Source: DATKKX01 sp035542775 (GTDB lineage Bacteria; Planctomycetota; Phycisphaerae; UBA1845; UTPLA1). Taken from it: DNA of 22,521 nucleotides. The position numbers and the translations under genes were made by a program. Position 1 is the stretch's first letter; the number at the start of each line of letters is the position of its first letter. Shown in pieces: positions 6,108 through 14,235 of this stretch. The stretch is taken from NCBI GenBank assembly GCA_035542775.1, contig DATKKX010000341.1, positions 1 through 22,521 of the forward strand, given 5' to 3'. The notes under the pieces were generated by a model. It worked only from the letters and a program-made list of their open reading frames with translations, was not told where the DNA came from and searched no databases.

Positions 6108-7606
6108 ATCCGCGGGTTTCCCTGTTTGCAGCCCTCCGCCCCCAGGTTCGAACACTGCGTTTCAGGCTGGCGGCCCTCAACCTGCTGGTCTTCAGCGTGA
6201 TCCTGAGCGTGCTGTGCGTGGTGGTCATGGCGGTGCGTGAGCGCCGCGAGCTGTTCGATTTCGATGACCGTCTCACCGACCGCGCCGAGCGGATGGTCGA
6301 GTCGATTCACATCAAGAGCGCCACGCCCGGGGCGGCGTCGGCCCCGGAGGCCAACCCTCCCAGGCTGGTGCCCTTCCGTTTTCCGGGCTATTTCTTCCAG
6401 GTGCGCGCCGCCGACGGCACGCTGCTGGAGCGATCGCTCAATCTGGGGCGGGCGACGCTGCCGTTCAGCCTCACGGCCAAGGCAGCACGAACCACGGGCT
6501 TGCCGGCCCTGGAGACCTGCTCGGGAGAGGTCGCACGTTCATTGCTCGGCTCCGACGGTGAGATCCGCCTGTTGACCCTGTTCCATCAGGCCCCCGGCCT
6601 GACGCCGTTTTATCTCCAGGTGGGCTGCAACCTTGCTCCGGTGCGAGAGTCCGTGACCGAGCTGCGGCGGTTGTTTCTGATGCTGATTCCCCTCGGCCTC
6701 GTTGCCGTGGGCCTGGCTTCGTGGCTGATGGCCCGGCGGTCGTTGGCGCCGATCGGCCGGATCGCCAGACAGGCTCGAGCTTTGACCGCCGCCCATCTCG
6801 ATCGCCGGATCAGCCTTCCGCTGGGCCGGGATGAAGTCGCCGAGATGGTGGTCACGATCAACGAGATGCTCGATCGGCTGGAAGCTGCTTTTCTAGCCCA
6901 GGAACGGTTCATCGCCGATGCCTCGCACGAGTTGAAAACGCCGGTGACGGTTCTGCTCGGAGAGGCCCAGGTTCTCACCCAACACGACCGGACTCCCGAG
7001 GAGTACCGTCAATTCGTCGACAGTGTCCAGGATGAGATGCGGCAGATGGGCAAGTTGGTTGACAGCCTGCTGACCTTGGCGAGGGCGGATGCCGGATTTC
7101 CGCTGACCGCGAAGATGCCTGTCTCCCTGAACGAAGTGGTCATGGACGCGGTGGAGCGGTGCCAGGTGTTCGCCCGGCAGCGCGGGGTGAGGCTGGTGCC
7201 GATGCTGGCGATGCCGGTCGGCGAGGAGGCGGAGCCGGAGATTGAAGGGGATGCGGCGCTGCTGTGTGCGATGGCTGAGAATCTGATACGCAACGCCCTG
7301 CGATATTCGCCGGCGAACGAGGTGGTGGAGGTGAAAGTCGCTTTGGACGGCACGGGGGCGGCGATCTCCGTTTCCGATCGCGGGCCCGGCATTCCGCCGG
7401 AGCACCTGGATCGGGTGTTCGAGCGGTTTTATCGCGTTCCGGGGGACCGGATGGCGGACAAGGGGACGGGTCTGGGGCTGGCGATCACCAAGGGCGTGGC
7501 CAAGCTGCACGGGGGTTCGATCACGGTGGCGAATCGCACCGGCTGCGGGTGCGAGTTTGTGATTCATCTTCCGCTCATGGCTGCCGAGGGCGAGGGCGGA
7601 GTGTAA
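6104..7606 (+). CDS. Membrane sensor histidine kinase (HAMP, HisKA, HATPase)
   Basis: The ATG at 6104 overlaps the stop of the regulator gene. The 500-residue protein has a first membrane helix about 23-44 and an extracytoplasmic sensor of about 145 residues without a recognisable domain. A second helix lies about 189-211. A HAMP linker follows (about 212-262), then the H-box FIADASHELKTP with phospho-acceptor His275. The catalytic domain has the N-box LIRNALRYS (Asn397), G1 box DRGPGIP (425-431), F-box VFERFYR and G2 box KGTGLGLAI (453-461). All catalytic motifs are intact. It autophosphorylates His275 and passes the phosphate to Asp51 of the upstream regulator. The layout matches heavy-metal/envelope sensor kinases of the CusS type, but no metal-binding cluster is visible in the periplasmic part (only Cys139 and Cys175). 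Confidence 0.95.
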   Translation: MNPRVSLFAALRPQVRTLRFRLAALNLLVFSVILSVLCVVVMAVRERRELFDFDDRLTDRAERMVESIHIKSATPGAASAPEANPPRLVPFRFPGYFFQVRAADGTLLERSLNLGRATLPFSLTAKAARTTGLPALETCSGEVARSLLGSDGEIRLLTLFHQAPGLTPFYLQVGCNLAPVRESVTELRRLFLMLIPLGLVAVGLASWLMARRSLAPIGRIARQARALTAAHLDRRISLPLGRDEVAEMVVTINEMLDRLEAAFLAQERFIADASHELKTPVTVLLGEAQVLTQHDRTPEEYRQFVDSVQDEMRQMGKLVDSLLTLARADAGFPLTAKMPVSLNEVVMDAVERCQVFARQRGVRLVPMLAMPVGEEAEPEIEGDAALLCAMAENLIRNALRYSPANEVVEVKVALDGTGAAISVSDRGPGIPPEHLDRVFERFYRVPGDRMADKGTGLGLAITKGVAKLHGGSITVANRTGCGCEFVIHLPLMAAEGEGGV

Positions 7607-7637
7607 ACTTAGGCCTTTGGCGCGGGAAGGCGTTACC

Positions 7638-8948
7638 ATGACAGAGGCCGTTCTCCTGCTTGTTGGTGTTCTCATTGGAGGGGCGATAGGGGTCTGGTTG
7701 GGCCTGCTGCGCGGGCGCAGCGAGATGGCCGGGGAAGTCTCGGGGCTTACGGCCAGTCTTGGCGAGGTTCGCGGACAGCTTTCCGCCCGCGAGGTGGAAT
7801 TGCAGGCTGCCCGGCAGGCACTTGAAGCCGCGAAGGTTGCCGGCGCCGAGTCGAAGGCCTGGTTGGAGGCTGAGCAGAAGAACCTCGCCAGGCAGCGCGA
7901 ACAGTTCGAGCAGGATGTGGTGAAGCTGAGAGAGACGTTCGCCACCCTGTCGGCCGACGCGCTAAAGAGCAACAATGAGCAGTTCGTGGTGCTGGCCGAC
8001 GCCAAGATGAAGCCGCTGCGGGAGCAGTTGGAGCGGTACGAGAAACAGATCGCCGAGTTGGAAAAGGATCGCTCGGAAGCTTATGGCGGCCTTAAGAAAG
8101 CCGTGTCCTCGCTGGATGAACGAAGCGAGCGGCTGGACAAGGGAACCGCCGCCCTGGTCGCCGCATTGCGGCACGGCGGGGCCAAGGGCAAGTGGGGAGA
8201 GATCGCCTTGCAGAGGATTGTTGAGTTGACCGGCATGACCGAGCACTGCGACTTCGAGAAGCAGGTCTCCCTGGCCGGTGAAAGCGGCCGCCAACGCCCC
8301 GACCTCACTATCCATCTGCCCGGCGGCCGCACACTTGTCGTCGACTCCAAGGTCAACACGGACGCCTACCTTGATGCGGTCAACGCGACCGATGAAGCCG
8401 AACGCGGTCGTTGCCTGGAAAAATACGCGAAAGACGTCCTTGTCACGCTCAGGGACCTGGGCGGCAAGGAATACTGGAAGCAGTTCACGCCCGCGCCGGC
8501 TCTGGTCGTGATGTTCATGCCCAGCGAGGCCTTCTTCGCCGCGGCCTTGTCGCAGGAAGGGGATCTCATCGCCAAGGGCCTGAACATGCACGTTCTGCCC
8601 GCCTCGCCGACGACGCTGATTGCGTTGCTGCACGCCGTTCGACACGGCTGGCAACAGCAACAGGCGGCGGAGAATGCGCAGAAGATCGTCGACGCGGGCC
8701 GCGAGTTGTATGACCGGTTGTGTGTGTTTGTCGGCCACCTCGATGCGGTCCGACAAGGCATTGCGAAGGCCGGCGAAGCTTACGACAAGGCCCTCGGCAA
8801 TTGGGAGAAACGCACGCTTCCCAGTGCCCGGAGGCTAAAGGAACTCGGCGCTGCCGAAGCGGGCAAGGACCTGCCGGAGCTGACCGCCGCCGAGCTGAAC
8901 CCGCGGCCGTGGCCGGCGGCTGACGATGCTCAGGCCGGGGGATCGTGA
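7638..8948 (+). CDS. rmuC: RmuC family protein (DNA recombination protein RmuC)
   Basis: The ATG at 7638 has GGGAAGG 7 bases upstream; the TTG at 7617 is less likely. The 436-residue product (E. coli RmuC is about 475) has an N-terminal membrane helix (about 3-23). A long charged heptad-rich coiled coil follows (about 30-145). Then comes the RmuC domain, recognised by the GKWGEIALQRIVELTGM segment, LPGGRTLVVDSKVNTDAYL with the family's DSK signature, and FMPSEAFFAAAL. RmuC proteins are predicted nuclease-fold proteins that limit inversions at short inverted repeats; the biochemical activity is not settled. It starts 31 bases after the kinase gene and ends 29 bases before the BtpA gene, so it probably shares their transcript, although no functional link is obvious. 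Confidence 0.9.
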   Translation: MTEAVLLLVGVLIGGAIGVWLGLLRGRSEMAGEVSGLTASLGEVRGQLSAREVELQAARQALEAAKVAGAESKAWLEAEQKNLARQREQFEQDVVKLRETFATLSADALKSNNEQFVVLADAKMKPLREQLERYEKQIAELEKDRSEAYGGLKKAVSSLDERSERLDKGTAALVAALRHGGAKGKWGEIALQRIVELTGMTEHCDFEKQVSLAGESGRQRPDLTIHLPGGRTLVVDSKVNTDAYLDAVNATDEAERGRCLEKYAKDVLVTLRDLGGKEYWKQFTPAPALVVMFMPSEAFFAAALSQEGDLIAKGLNMHVLPASPTTLIALLHAVRHGWQQQQAAENAQKIVDAGRELYDRLCVFVGHLDAVRQGIAKAGEAYDKALGNWEKRTLPSARRLKELGAAEAGKDLPELTAAELNPRPWPAADDAQAGGS

Positions 8949-8977
8949 TTGTTGCCGCCGTCCGGATGTGGTGATGC

Positions 8978-9814
8978 ATGAGTGCTAATGGCTTGTCATT
9001 TCTGGAGGAGATCAAGCGGCCGGCCTTGATCGGCATGATTCACGTTGGCGCCCTGCCCGGCACTCCGCGCTCGCGCCAGCACGTCGGCGAGTTGGCCCGC
9101 GAGGCCGTCGGGGAGGCGGCGATTCTGGTTGCCGGCGGGGTGGATGCAATCATGCTGGAGAACATGCACGACGTGCCCTATTTGAATCGCCGCGTCGGGC
9201 CGGAGATCGTCGCCGCCATGACCGCGATCTGCTCAGCGGTCCGTGAGGCGGTCAGCCTGCCGCTCGGCGTGCAGGTGCTGGCCGGGGCCAATTGCGAGGC
9301 GGTCGCGGCGGCCCACGCCAGCGGATGCCAGTTTGTGCGTTGCGAGGGCTTCGTTTTTTCGCACGTGGCGGATGAGGGGTTGATGCCCGACGCCGATGCC
9401 GGCCCACTGCTGCGCTTTCGCAGGATGATCGGCGCGGAGGATGTGGCCATCATCGCCGACGTCAAGAAGAAGCATTCCTCGCACGCCATCACCGCCGACG
9501 TGAGTCTGGCCGAGACCGCCAAGGCGGCCGTTTTTTTCGGCGCCGACGGCGTCGTAGTGACGGGCACGGCAACCGGCGAGCCGACCTCGCAGGAAGACGT
9601 TGCCGCGGTGGCAGGCGCGGTCGACCAGGCCGTCTTCGTCGGCTCCGGTGTCAGGCCCGACAACGTAGCAATGGTGGCACCCTATGCCGACGCATTGATC
9701 GTGGGCAGCTATCTTAAGCGCGAGGGATACTGGGAGAACGAGCCGGACCCCGCGCGGGTGGCGGCGATGGTGAAGGCTGTGCACGGTTGCGTGAGAGCGG
9801 CAGGCAGAACCTGA
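8978..9814 (+). CDS. BtpA/SgcQ family TIM-barrel protein
   Basis: A 278-residue soluble protein starting at the ATG at 8978, 29 bases after rmuC; the ribosome binding site is weak (GGATGTGGTG). It carries the family pattern almost throughout: ALIGMIHVGALPGTP near the N-terminus, GGVDAIMLENMHDVPY, LPLGVQVLAGANCEA, IIADVKKKHSSHA, the C-terminal phosphate-loop-like GADGVVVTGTATGEP, and VGSGVRPDNVA. Length is normal for the family. The fold is a predicted TIM barrel with the phosphate-binding glycines near the C-terminus. In cyanobacteria BtpA is needed for stable photosystem I; in E. coli SgcQ is an uncharacterised protein in a sugar PTS cluster. In a non-photosynthetic planctomycete a role as aldolase or epimerase on a phosphorylated sugar or nucleotide is plausible but unproven. 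Confidence 0.9.
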   Translation: MSANGLSFLEEIKRPALIGMIHVGALPGTPRSRQHVGELAREAVGEAAILVAGGVDAIMLENMHDVPYLNRRVGPEIVAAMTAICSAVREAVSLPLGVQVLAGANCEAVAAAHASGCQFVRCEGFVFSHVADEGLMPDADAGPLLRFRRMIGAEDVAIIADVKKKHSSHAITADVSLAETAKAAVFFGADGVVVTGTATGEPTSQEDVAAVAGAVDQAVFVGSGVRPDNVAMVAPYADALIVGSYLKREGYWENEPDPARVAAMVKAVHGCVRAAGRT

Positions 9815-9879
9815 ACGATCTCGGAGCGCAGCTCGCGCGAGCGGGACGGCGCGTTTCTGTCTCCCGGGCGCCACGGGCG

Positions 9880-9895
9880 GCACCGCTTGCGGTGC
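9880..9895 (+). other. Hairpin with CTTG tetraloop between the BtpA and DinB genes
   Basis: GCACCG and CGGTGC pair over 6 bp around CTTG, 65 bases after the BtpA stop and 60 bases before the DinB start. A perfect 12-base palindrome (GCTCGCGCGAGC, 9831-9842) lies just before it. There is no T-run, so these are more likely RNA-processing or pause structures than an intrinsic terminator. Confidence 0.35.
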
Positions 9896-9955
9896 AGCGG
9901 CACACTCTTGGCGGAAGGGCGCGGGAGCACTGCACTGCGTCGGGTGGAGAGGACC

Positions 9956-10414
9956 ATGGATGCGCGCGATGCTCTGTTGCAGCGAATCACCAGTCGCATG
10001 GTTCGCATGCGCGAGGCGCTGGAACGCTTCAATGACATGACCGCCGAGCGGATGCTGGTCGGCGACAACTGGAATGTCCGTGACCTCGTGGGGCACTTCG
10101 TTTTCTGGCTCAATGAGCTGGCCGACCAGGTTCCGCGCCTGGCCGCCGGCGGCATGCCGAAGAAGTACGACGTCGACCGCATCAATGACGAAACCTATCG
10201 CCGGAACCGGCGGATGTCGTTCGTGATGTTGTGGGGTCAACTGCGGGCCGCCGAGGAACGGCTGCTCACCGCCATTCGCAAGCTGGATCTCAAGCTGGTG
10301 ATGGACGACACGCCGGTTCGCCAAGCCATCGAGCAAATCGGCGTCGAGCACTACGACGCGCACTGGCGGGGCTTGCGCCAGGCCCTGGAAGACCTCGATG
10401 ATCCGCCACGCTGA
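9956..10414 (+). CDS. DinB-like (DinB/ClbS superfamily) protein
   Basis: The ATG at 9956 follows GGAGAGGA by 3-5 bases; the longer reading from 9887 has no site. The 152-residue product is mostly helical, as expected for the DinB four-helix bundle. It contains GDNWNVRDLVGHFVFWLNE (36-54), where a conserved W-x-V-x-D-x-x-x-H pattern supplies the first metal-binding His (His47). Near the C-terminus EHYDAHWRGLR (131-141) supplies His132 and His136, giving the usual three-His site. DinB-superfamily members are metal-dependent thiol transferases, hydrolases or DNA-damage-associated proteins; the ClbS branch hydrolyses a genotoxin. The reaction here cannot be deduced. The gap to the BtpA gene is 141 bases and holds a hairpin, so it may have its own transcript. 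Confidence 0.75.
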   Translation: MDARDALLQRITSRMVRMREALERFNDMTAERMLVGDNWNVRDLVGHFVFWLNELADQVPRLAAGGMPKKYDVDRINDETYRRNRRMSFVMLWGQLRAAEERLLTAIRKLDLKLVMDDTPVRQAIEQIGVEHYDAHWRGLRQALEDLDDPPR

Positions 10415-10461
10415 GAGTACCCGACACGGCCGGTACCGGGACTTGCTAGGCTCAGAGGCGG

Positions 10462-11025
10462 CTATTGGCCACTCGAACCTTCCTGTGCGATCTGCCGAGC
10501 CTGCTCTTCGAGCCATCGCTGGGCACGATCTCTGGAAGGCATCTGCATCAGCAGGGCGACGACCATGATGACCGAGCACGCGGCCGTCAGGATACTTCGG
10601 TTGAGCAGGTAGCCTACCCCCAAAAAGAGGGCCGCGCCTTCGAAGATTGCGCCACAGATGATGGTCTTGCTGACCAGCAAGCTGATCAACTGGTTGGCGT
10701 GTCCGTCGAGCCCCTTGTTCTCGAAGCCCGACGCCTTGCCCGCGCGGTGCGTTGCCGGCCCGCCGACTTTGGCGAGTCTTCGCCGGCCGATCCTGACCAA
10801 AGCGCCGGCCAGGATCGGCCCGCCGATGAGGGCGGCGACACCGTAGGCAAGGGCAATGTGTGTTATGAGGTCCAACTCGTGGGTCTTGTCAATCGTCCCG
10901 ACCTTGGCATGGACGAAATGCGCGACCACCAGGAACACCAGCACCCCAATCGCCATGGCGGCGATGATAATCTGCATGGCCCGTACGCGGCTGCCCAGGA
11001 AGAACTGTTGCTGAGCGTCGATCAC
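10462..11025 (-). CDS. Four-helix membrane protein of unknown function
   Basis: The start is a GTG at 11025 with an excellent AAGGAGAT site 7 bases upstream. The 187-residue product has four predicted membrane helices, about 17-38, 54-78, 115-141 and 144-163. They form two hairpins joined by a basic loop (79-112) that contains GRRRLAKVGG. The C-terminal 25 residues are charged and probably cytosolic. I do not recognise a family. The gene starts 33 bases after the YjbQ-family gene and its ribosome binding site lies in that gap, so the two are probably one operon. It converges with the DinB-like gene; the 47-base gap holds a CCGGTACCGG palindrome at 10430-10439. Confidence 0.8.
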   Translation of the reverse strand: MIDAQQQFFLGSRVRAMQIIIAAMAIGVLVFLVVAHFVHAKVGTIDKTHELDLITHIALAYGVAALIGGPILAGALVRIGRRRLAKVGGPATHRAGKASGFENKGLDGHANQLISLLVSKTIICGAIFEGAALFLGVGYLLNRSILTAACSVIMVVALLMQMPSRDRAQRWLEEQARQIAQEGSSGQ

Positions 11026-11058
11026 GGCTGATCTCCTTGCTTCGTGGTGCGTCGGCTG

Positions 11059-11481
11059 CTACTCCCCGATGAGCTGGATCACGACCTCGCGCGTTCGCGG
11101 CCGGGTGTCGAAGTCGATCAGCACGACCTGCTGCCAGGTGCCCAGCGTCGGGCGGCGGTCGACGAAGGGGACGGTCAGGCTCGGACCCAGCAGTGATGCC
11201 CGAACGTGGGCGTGGCCGTTGTCGTCGTGCCAGGTTTCCTCGTGGCGATAGGGGGCGTCCTCGGGGGCGAACTTGTTGAAATAGTGCTTGAGGTCGTGAT
11301 TGACCAGGCCCGGCTCGTATTCGGTGGTGGTGATGCCGGCGGTCGAGCCGACGACGAACAGCGTGGCGATGCCGTCGGCGATATCCGCGCCGGCCAGCAC
11401 TTCGGCAAGTTGCGGCGTCAGGTCCAGCACCTGGCTGTCGCCGCGTGTCTTGACATTGATACGATGTGTTTCGACTGGCAT
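11059..11481 (-). CDS. yjbQ: YjbQ/UPF0047 family protein
   Basis: A 140-residue protein, the normal length for the family. Diagnostic segments are GSTAGITTTEYEPGLVNHDL (45-64), ETWHDDNGHAHVRASLLGPS (82-101) and the C-terminal run from PTLGTWQQVVLIDFDTRPR (111-129). The conserved His and Asp residues (His62, His85, Asp86, Asp87, His90, His92) are all present and probably form the active or metal site. Members can complement thiamine-phosphate synthase mutants weakly and are annotated as secondary thiamine-phosphate synthases; the physiological role is unresolved. No Shine-Dalgarno sequence precedes the ATG. Instead an extended -10 (TGCTAGAAT) sits 6 bases upstream, which predicts a leaderless mRNA. 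First gene of a two-gene operon with the membrane protein at 10462. Confidence 0.92.
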   Translation of the reverse strand: MPVETHRINVKTRGDSQVLDLTPQLAEVLAGADIADGIATLFVVGSTAGITTTEYEPGLVNHDLKHYFNKFAPEDAPYRHEETWHDDNGHAHVRASLLGPSLTVPFVDRRPTLGTWQQVVLIDFDTRPRTREVVIQLIGE

Positions 11482-11487
11482 GCGTGC

Positions 11488-11496
11488 ATTCTAGCA
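11488..11496 (-). promoter_or_regulatory. Extended -10 promoter for the leaderless YjbQ-family gene
   Basis: On the minus strand TGCTAGAAT has the TGn extension plus TAGAAT (5 of 6 matches to TATAAT). Its last base is 6 bases from the A of the ATG at 11481, the usual distance to a transcription start. No clear -35 was found at 17 bases (TTCTTC), as is common for extended -10 promoters. Confidence 0.45.
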
Positions 11497-11638
11497 ACCT
11501 TAGCTTTGCTGAAGAAGAGCCTGGATCCGTGACATCCATGGATCAGGTTCCGCAAGTGCTCCCTCCGGCTAAGCTGATCTCGCCGCGCAGGATGCCGTTT
11601 CGAAGGCCGCACTGTTGCGTTTCGCGGGCTTTGCGGCT

Positions 11639-11667
11639 TTGACTCGCCCGCATTCGCCCTCCACAAT
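11639..11667 (+). promoter_or_regulatory. Sigma-70-type promoter for the aminotransferase gene
   Basis: TTGACT (11639-11644, 5 of 6 matches) and CACAAT (11662-11667, 4 of 6) are separated by 17 bases. The predicted start near 11674 leaves a short leader containing the AAAGGAAA site and the ATG at 11693. This excludes upstream in-frame starts at 11615 and 11666. Confidence 0.5.
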
Positions 11668-11692
11668 GGTAGGACTGAAAGGAAATGGTGTT

Positions 11693-13045
11693 ATGCCCAA
11701 GACCTCCAAGACGTTGTCATTGCCGCCCTGCGATCACACACCGTGCCCATATGCCGGTCCTTCCTACGAGGAAACGGTGGCCTTGCGGCGGGAGTTTCTC
11801 TCGCCAGCCATTCTTCAGTACTACAAAGAGCCTCTCATGGTCGTCGAGGGGCACATGCAATACCTGTGGGACGAGACCGGGCGGCGCTATCTCGACGCGA
11901 TCGGCGGGATCGTTACCATCTCCGTCGGGCACTGCCATCCGAAGCAGGTGGAGCGAGTCCGCGAGCAGCTTGGGCGGCTCCAGCACACCACCACGATTTA
12001 CATTCATCCCACCGTCGGGTTGTACGCCAAAAAGCTGGCCTCCAAGATGCCGCCGGACGTGAAGGTCACTTATTTCACTAACAGCGGCAGCGAGGCCAAC
12101 GACCTGGCCATCCTCACCGCGCGGATGTTTACCGGTCGTTACGACGTCATCGCCCTGCGAAACGCTTACCACGGCGGATCGCAATCGACCATGGCCCTCA
12201 CCGCGCATTCCACCTGGAAGTACGCGGTGCCGCATGCGTTCGGCGTGCATCACGCCATGCCGGGTTATTGCTACCGGTGCCCGTTGGGGCTGACGTATCC
12301 GTCATGCCAAGTGAAGTGCGCTCAGGACATCAAGAGCGTTATAGACTACACGACGCCGGGGTCGGTGGCGGCGTTCATCGCCGAGCCGATCATGGGCGTG
12401 GGCGGGGCGGTCACGCCGCCGAAGGAGTACTTCAAGATCGCTTACGACATCGTCCGCAAGGCTGGCGGGATTTGCATCTCGGACGAGGTACAGACCGGAT
12501 TCGGCCGCACCGGAGCGAAGTATTGGGGCTTCCAGAATTGGGATGTGGTGCCCGACATGATCACCATGGCGAAAGGCATTGGAAACGGCACGGCCCTGGG
12601 CGCGGTAACGACCACGCCAGAGATTGCGAAATCGCTAGTGGGCAAGCTGCACTTCAATACCTTCGGCGGCAATCCTGTCCAGGCGACGTACGGGCTGGCC
12701 GTGCTGGATATCATCGATGAGGAGGGCATCCAGAAGAACGCCCAGAAGGTCGGCAGAGAGCTGCGCGCCGGGCTCGATCAACTGGCAGAAAAGCACAAGT
12801 GGATCGGCGAAGTCCGCGGGATCGGCCTGATGCTGGGTATCGAGCTGGTCAAAGACCGCAAGGCCAGGGAGCCGGCCACGGCGGAGACGGCCAGATTGTC
12901 TGAAGAGGCGCGGAAGCGAGGTTTGCTGCTGGGCAAGGGCGGTTTCTACGGCAACGTGATCCGCATCAAGCCGCCGATGTGTCTGACAGTGGACGACGCA
13001 CGGTTCATGGTGGCCTGTCTGGACGAGTGCTTTGGCGCTCTATAG
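11693..13045 (+). CDS. Class III PLP-dependent aminotransferase (AGXT2-like)
   Basis: A 450-residue protein of normal length for the family. The start at 11693 is supported by AAAGGAAA and by the promoter just upstream. PLP-site motifs are all present: TNSGSEANDLA (129-139), the aromatic NAYHGGS (157-163), ISDEVQTGFGRTG with Asp264 contacting the pyridine nitrogen, and the Schiff-base Lys294 in TMAKGIGNG. A Cys-bearing insert, YCYRCPLGLTYPSCQVKCA (192-210), is typical of the alanine-glyoxylate aminotransferase 2 / (R)-3-amino-2-methylpropionate-pyruvate transaminase branch. It probably moves an amino group between alanine or beta-amino acids and glyoxylate or pyruvate. Exact substrates cannot be read from sequence. 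It ends with TAG. It is divergent from the YjbQ-family gene and convergent with the CPBP gene. Confidence 0.92.
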   Translation: MPKTSKTLSLPPCDHTPCPYAGPSYEETVALRREFLSPAILQYYKEPLMVVEGHMQYLWDETGRRYLDAIGGIVTISVGHCHPKQVERVREQLGRLQHTTTIYIHPTVGLYAKKLASKMPPDVKVTYFTNSGSEANDLAILTARMFTGRYDVIALRNAYHGGSQSTMALTAHSTWKYAVPHAFGVHHAMPGYCYRCPLGLTYPSCQVKCAQDIKSVIDYTTPGSVAAFIAEPIMGVGGAVTPPKEYFKIAYDIVRKAGGICISDEVQTGFGRTGAKYWGFQNWDVVPDMITMAKGIGNGTALGAVTTTPEIAKSLVGKLHFNTFGGNPVQATYGLAVLDIIDEEGIQKNAQKVGRELRAGLDQLAEKHKWIGEVRGIGLMLGIELVKDRKAREPATAETARLSEEARKRGLLLGKGGFYGNVIRIKPPMCLTVDDARFMVACLDECFGAL

Positions 13046-13165
13046 CGGTTGAGAGTTCGAATTAGCCCCGACTTCAGGACTCCCGGGTACCATTCAGGCA
13101 GCCACGTACGGTTGTCGAATCACAGCCCCTCGAATGTGCCAGGCGTTCGCTCGTCCGATAGAGCC

Positions 13166-14011
13166 TCAGGACGCGGACTCAAGCCCTTTCAGCATCCGCA
13201 GCACCCACGGCACCCACGGCAGGAGTACCATGTTGGTGGCGTCGAACGCGGCATGAGCGATGATCGCCGGCCACAAGGTCCGTGCGTACACGACGATGAT
13301 CGCGAGAAATATGCCGATCATGGTCGTTTGGAAAACGCCGAGGAGTCCCTGATAGAAGTGGAGCAGGCCGAAGACGACGCCGGTCACAATGACGGCAGCG
13401 GCTTTCGATCGCGAGAGGGCCCGCATCCGGGACAGGAAGAACCCGCGAAACAGCACTTCCTCGTGAATGCCTACGAAGAGGGTGAATGGCAGTATCCACG
13501 CAACCGGAAACTGAGCCACAAGATCGAACAGCTCGGTCTTCTCTGCCAAGACCTTGCTGGTGTCGAGCCCGATCAGAGCAATGTACAGCATCGCGCCGCA
13601 GATGCTTCCCGCCCAACATGCCGGGATGGCGATGGCTGCACTGGAAAGCAAACGTCGGAGCGGCGGCCGGTTCAAGCCGATCGTGCCTGGGCCTTGCCGG
13701 CGGCGGACCAGCACGGCCACGACCATGCCGAGATTGAGCAGCCCGAGGAGCAGGTTTGTTCCCAGCCGGCCCATGCTGGGCCAGTGCTCCATCAGGAACT
13801 CCGCCAGATCCGAGAAGAGCAGCAGCGCTCCGATTCCAAGCACCCAGGCTGTCACGATTACGAGATCGATCGCGGCGGCAGATGCCGGCATCGCCAGATC
13901 GGGAAAGCGACGCTCGACCGGCTTGGCGAGCGGGGCATAATCAAGGGCCTGGGGGGCGCGCGTGTCAACGGCAGGCCGGGCGACGGGCGGACTTTCAAGA
14001 GGATCGCTCAT
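13166..14011 (-). CDS. CPBP family intramembrane metalloprotease
   Basis: The chosen ATG at 14011 gives 281 residues; the longer reading to 14197 adds an Arg/Cys-rich stretch without a hydrophobic segment and overlaps the divergent promoter. The ribosome binding site is weak, so the start is less certain than the gene. After a Pro-rich N-terminus there are about seven membrane helices (about 45-67, 85-103, 122-148, 170-183, 205-220, 230-246, 250-268). CPBP/Abi motifs are in order: EEVLFRG (184-190, Glu184, Glu185, Arg189), FGLLHF with His218, and IAHAAFD with His253 and Asp257. These residues form the metal-dependent active site in Rce1/CPBP proteases. The substrate is unknown; relatives act in prenyl-protein processing, bacteriocin immunity or envelope maturation. 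Convergent with the aminotransferase gene. Confidence 0.9.
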   Translation of the reverse strand: MSDPLESPPVARPAVDTRAPQALDYAPLAKPVERRFPDLAMPASAAAIDLVIVTAWVLGIGALLLFSDLAEFLMEHWPSMGRLGTNLLLGLLNLGMVVAVLVRRRQGPGTIGLNRPPLRRLLSSAAIAIPACWAGSICGAMLYIALIGLDTSKVLAEKTELFDLVAQFPVAWILPFTLFVGIHEEVLFRGFFLSRMRALSRSKAAAVIVTGVVFGLLHFYQGLLGVFQTTMIGIFLAIIVVYARTLWPAIIAHAAFDATNMVLLPWVPWVLRMLKGLESAS

Positions 14012-14169
14012 TGGGCACCCAACCGGATCGGAGCTTTCGCATCGCCGTGACGGAACGGCGAGTTGACCATGTATGATAGAAGCCACGCCGGGCTCGCAGG
14101 ATTCTAACTGCAATCGCGATCCGGCCCAGCACCTTCGCGCCAGCCGCCGCGGCAGGCCCAACGCAGCCC

Positions 14170-14198
14170 GTGCCAGAACAGGGTGTACCGGATACAAT
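14170..14198 (+). promoter_or_regulatory. Sigma-70-type promoter for the HAD gene
   Basis: GTGCCA (14170-14175, 4 of 6) and TACAAT (14193-14198, 5 of 6) are 17 bases apart. The predicted start near 14205 gives a leader of about 30 bases to the ATG at 14236, which carries CAGGAG. This argues against translation from the upstream in-frame ATG at 14170. Confidence 0.45.
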
Positions 14199-14235
14199 CA
14201 CCCCCGTCATCGCCCGTCCGAGCAGGAGCAAAGCC

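Noticed and set aside
5048..6155. Long minus-strand frames across the response regulator
   Set aside because: They are shadows of the GH130 3' part and the response regulator, both clearly coding on the plus strand.
9233..10579. 448-residue open frame on the minus strand
   Set aside because: It is antisense to the BtpA and DinB-like genes and has no recognisable domain.
13049..14050. 333-residue open frame on the plus strand
   Set aside because: It is antisense to the CPBP protease gene, which has all family motifs; the plus reading is His/Arg/Gln-rich without motifs.
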